A stretch of DNA of 5,550 nucleotides from JANOYC01 sp031428675 (GTDB taxonomy: Bacteria; Actinomycetota; Actinomycetes; Actinomycetales; Microbacteriaceae): contig JANOYC010000176.1 in the NCBI GenBank assembly GCA_031428675.1, forward strand, positions 1 to 5,550, read 5' to 3'. Of this stretch, positions 4,911-5,550 are shown in pieces; the stretch's first letter is position 1; the number at the start of each line of letters is the position of its first letter. The translations under genes and the position numbers were made by a program. The notes below the pieces were generated by a model that saw only the letters and a list, made by a program, of their open reading frames with translations, had not been told where the DNA came from and made no database searches.

Positions 4911-4929
4911 TGCACGTGAGTGGCACCCT

Positions 4930-5550
4930 ATGGTGGCGCGTGTGAACAACGCGCGCGCGACCGGTCGTCGATCGGGCCTTCGTCGATTCGTCCTTGCGCT
5001 CGCGACCGGTGGTGTCGCTGCACTCGCGTTGGGTAGCTGTGCTTCGGGCACGATCATTCTGCCGAGTCCGGAACCCACGCCGAGCTACACCTCGACCTAC
5101 ACCGCGCCCGCGCCGACGCTGCTCGCACCGCTCACGGGCCGTGCGGTGCAGGACGCGGCGTCGCTCGCGCATCCATCAATCGCCGCGAAGATCGATAACC
5201 ACCCGGCGGCGCGGCCGCAATTGTCGCTCGAGCGCACCGACTTAGTCTTCGAAGAACTTGTCGAGGGCGGGCTCACCCGATATGTGGGCGTCTGGCATTC
5301 GGATGTTCCCGGCGAACTCGGTCCGGTCCGCTCCATTCGGCCGATGGATCCCGACATCATTTCGCCGCTCGGCGGAATCGTCGCGTACTCGGGCGGGCAG
5401 CAGCGCTTCGTCGCTCTCATGCAGCAGACCCCGGTCTACAACGCCATCCACGGGCAAGCGGCCACCGCGGCGACGTTCTATCGCGATACGTCCAGGGCCG
5501 CACCGCACAACGTGATCGTGCGCGCGCAACAACTGATCGGCGAACACGGC
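4930..5550 (+). CDS. DUF3048 domain lipoprotein (YerB-like), 3' end outside window
   Basis: Open frame running off the window end, 207 codons visible. The N-terminus is Arg-rich (RRSGLRRF, 13-20), followed by a hydrophobic stretch (20-34) and the lipobox LGSC with C37, so the product is likely exported and lipid-anchored. RRF at 18-20 weakly recalls a Tat signal. After a Pro/Thr/Ser-rich linker comes the DUF3048 N-terminal domain: PLTG, KIDNHPAARPQ (87-97), EELVEGGLTRYV (108-119), GPVRSIRPMD (131-140), YSGGQQRF, and APHN (191-194). These blocks are diagnostic for the family, whose biochemical function is not established. The C-terminal DUF3048 domain should lie beyond the window. The start could be ATG 4930, GTG 4933 or GTG 4942. 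An in-frame TAA at 4903-4905 rules out anything upstream of it, and GAGTGG (4918-4923) is a weak ribosome site for ATG 4930. Transcription is probably separate from csp because of the intervening hairpin. Confidence 0.9.
   Translation, partial: MVARVNNARATGRRSGLRRFVLALATGGVAALALGSCASGTIILPSPEPTPSYTSTYTAPAPTLLAPLTGRAVQDAASLAHPSIAAKIDNHPAARPQLSLERTDLVFEELVEGGLTRYVGVWHSDVPGELGPVRSIRPMDPDIISPLGGIVAYSGGQQRFVALMQQTPVYNAIHGQAATAATFYRDTSRAAPHNVIVRAQQLIGEHG

Noticed and set aside
4616..4915. Minus-strand frame of 99 codons opposite csp
   Set aside because: It is the antisense of the highly conserved cold shock domain and has no domain or ribosome site of its own.

Overview
The window is GC-rich, densely coded DNA with many GTG starts, overlapping stop/start junctions and several protein families that are largely actinobacterial (DUF3263, DUF2332, VirR-like LytR_C proteins). 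It most likely comes from the chromosome of an actinomycete, probably a member of the Microbacteriaceae. The lineage is inferred from gene content and order, not from a marker gene. No mobile element, phage gene, CRISPR array, tRNA or rRNA was seen.

Layout. (1) 23-985 (+): a two-domain YdcZ/DUF606-type membrane transporter. It ends tail-to-tail with, and overlaps, the next unit. (2) 1909-969 (-): a two-gene operon of msrB (methionine-R-sulfoxide reductase) and a small nitroreductase-fold flavoprotein, joined by a 4-nt stop/start overlap. (3) 1960-3467 (+): divergent from msrB, an ElaA-type GNAT acetyltransferase coupled by overlap to a DUF2332 protein. (4) 3519-4429 (+): DUF3263 followed by a membrane-anchored LytR_C protein. 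This pair matches the order Rv0430-Rv0431 (virR) in Mycobacterium tuberculosis. (5) 4430-4621: the longest non-coding stretch, AT-rich and with A/T tracts repeated about every ten bases, leading into (6) 4622-4825 (+): a CspA-family cold shock protein with a strong GC-rich hairpin at its stop codon. (7) 4930 to the window end (+): the N-terminal 207 residues of a DUF3048 (YerB-like) lipoprotein, which runs off the edge.

The genes are mostly conserved housekeeping or cell-envelope functions: protein oxidation repair and a flavoenzyme, acetylation, envelope-associated LytR_C and DUF3048 proteins, and an RNA chaperone. I see no convincing undescribed multi-gene system. The points most worth a second look are in-frame tandem duplications of 24, 24 and 12 bp in three consecutive genes, the phased A/T tracts upstream of csp, the alternative hairpins at the csp stop codon, and the unclear start of the elaA-like gene.
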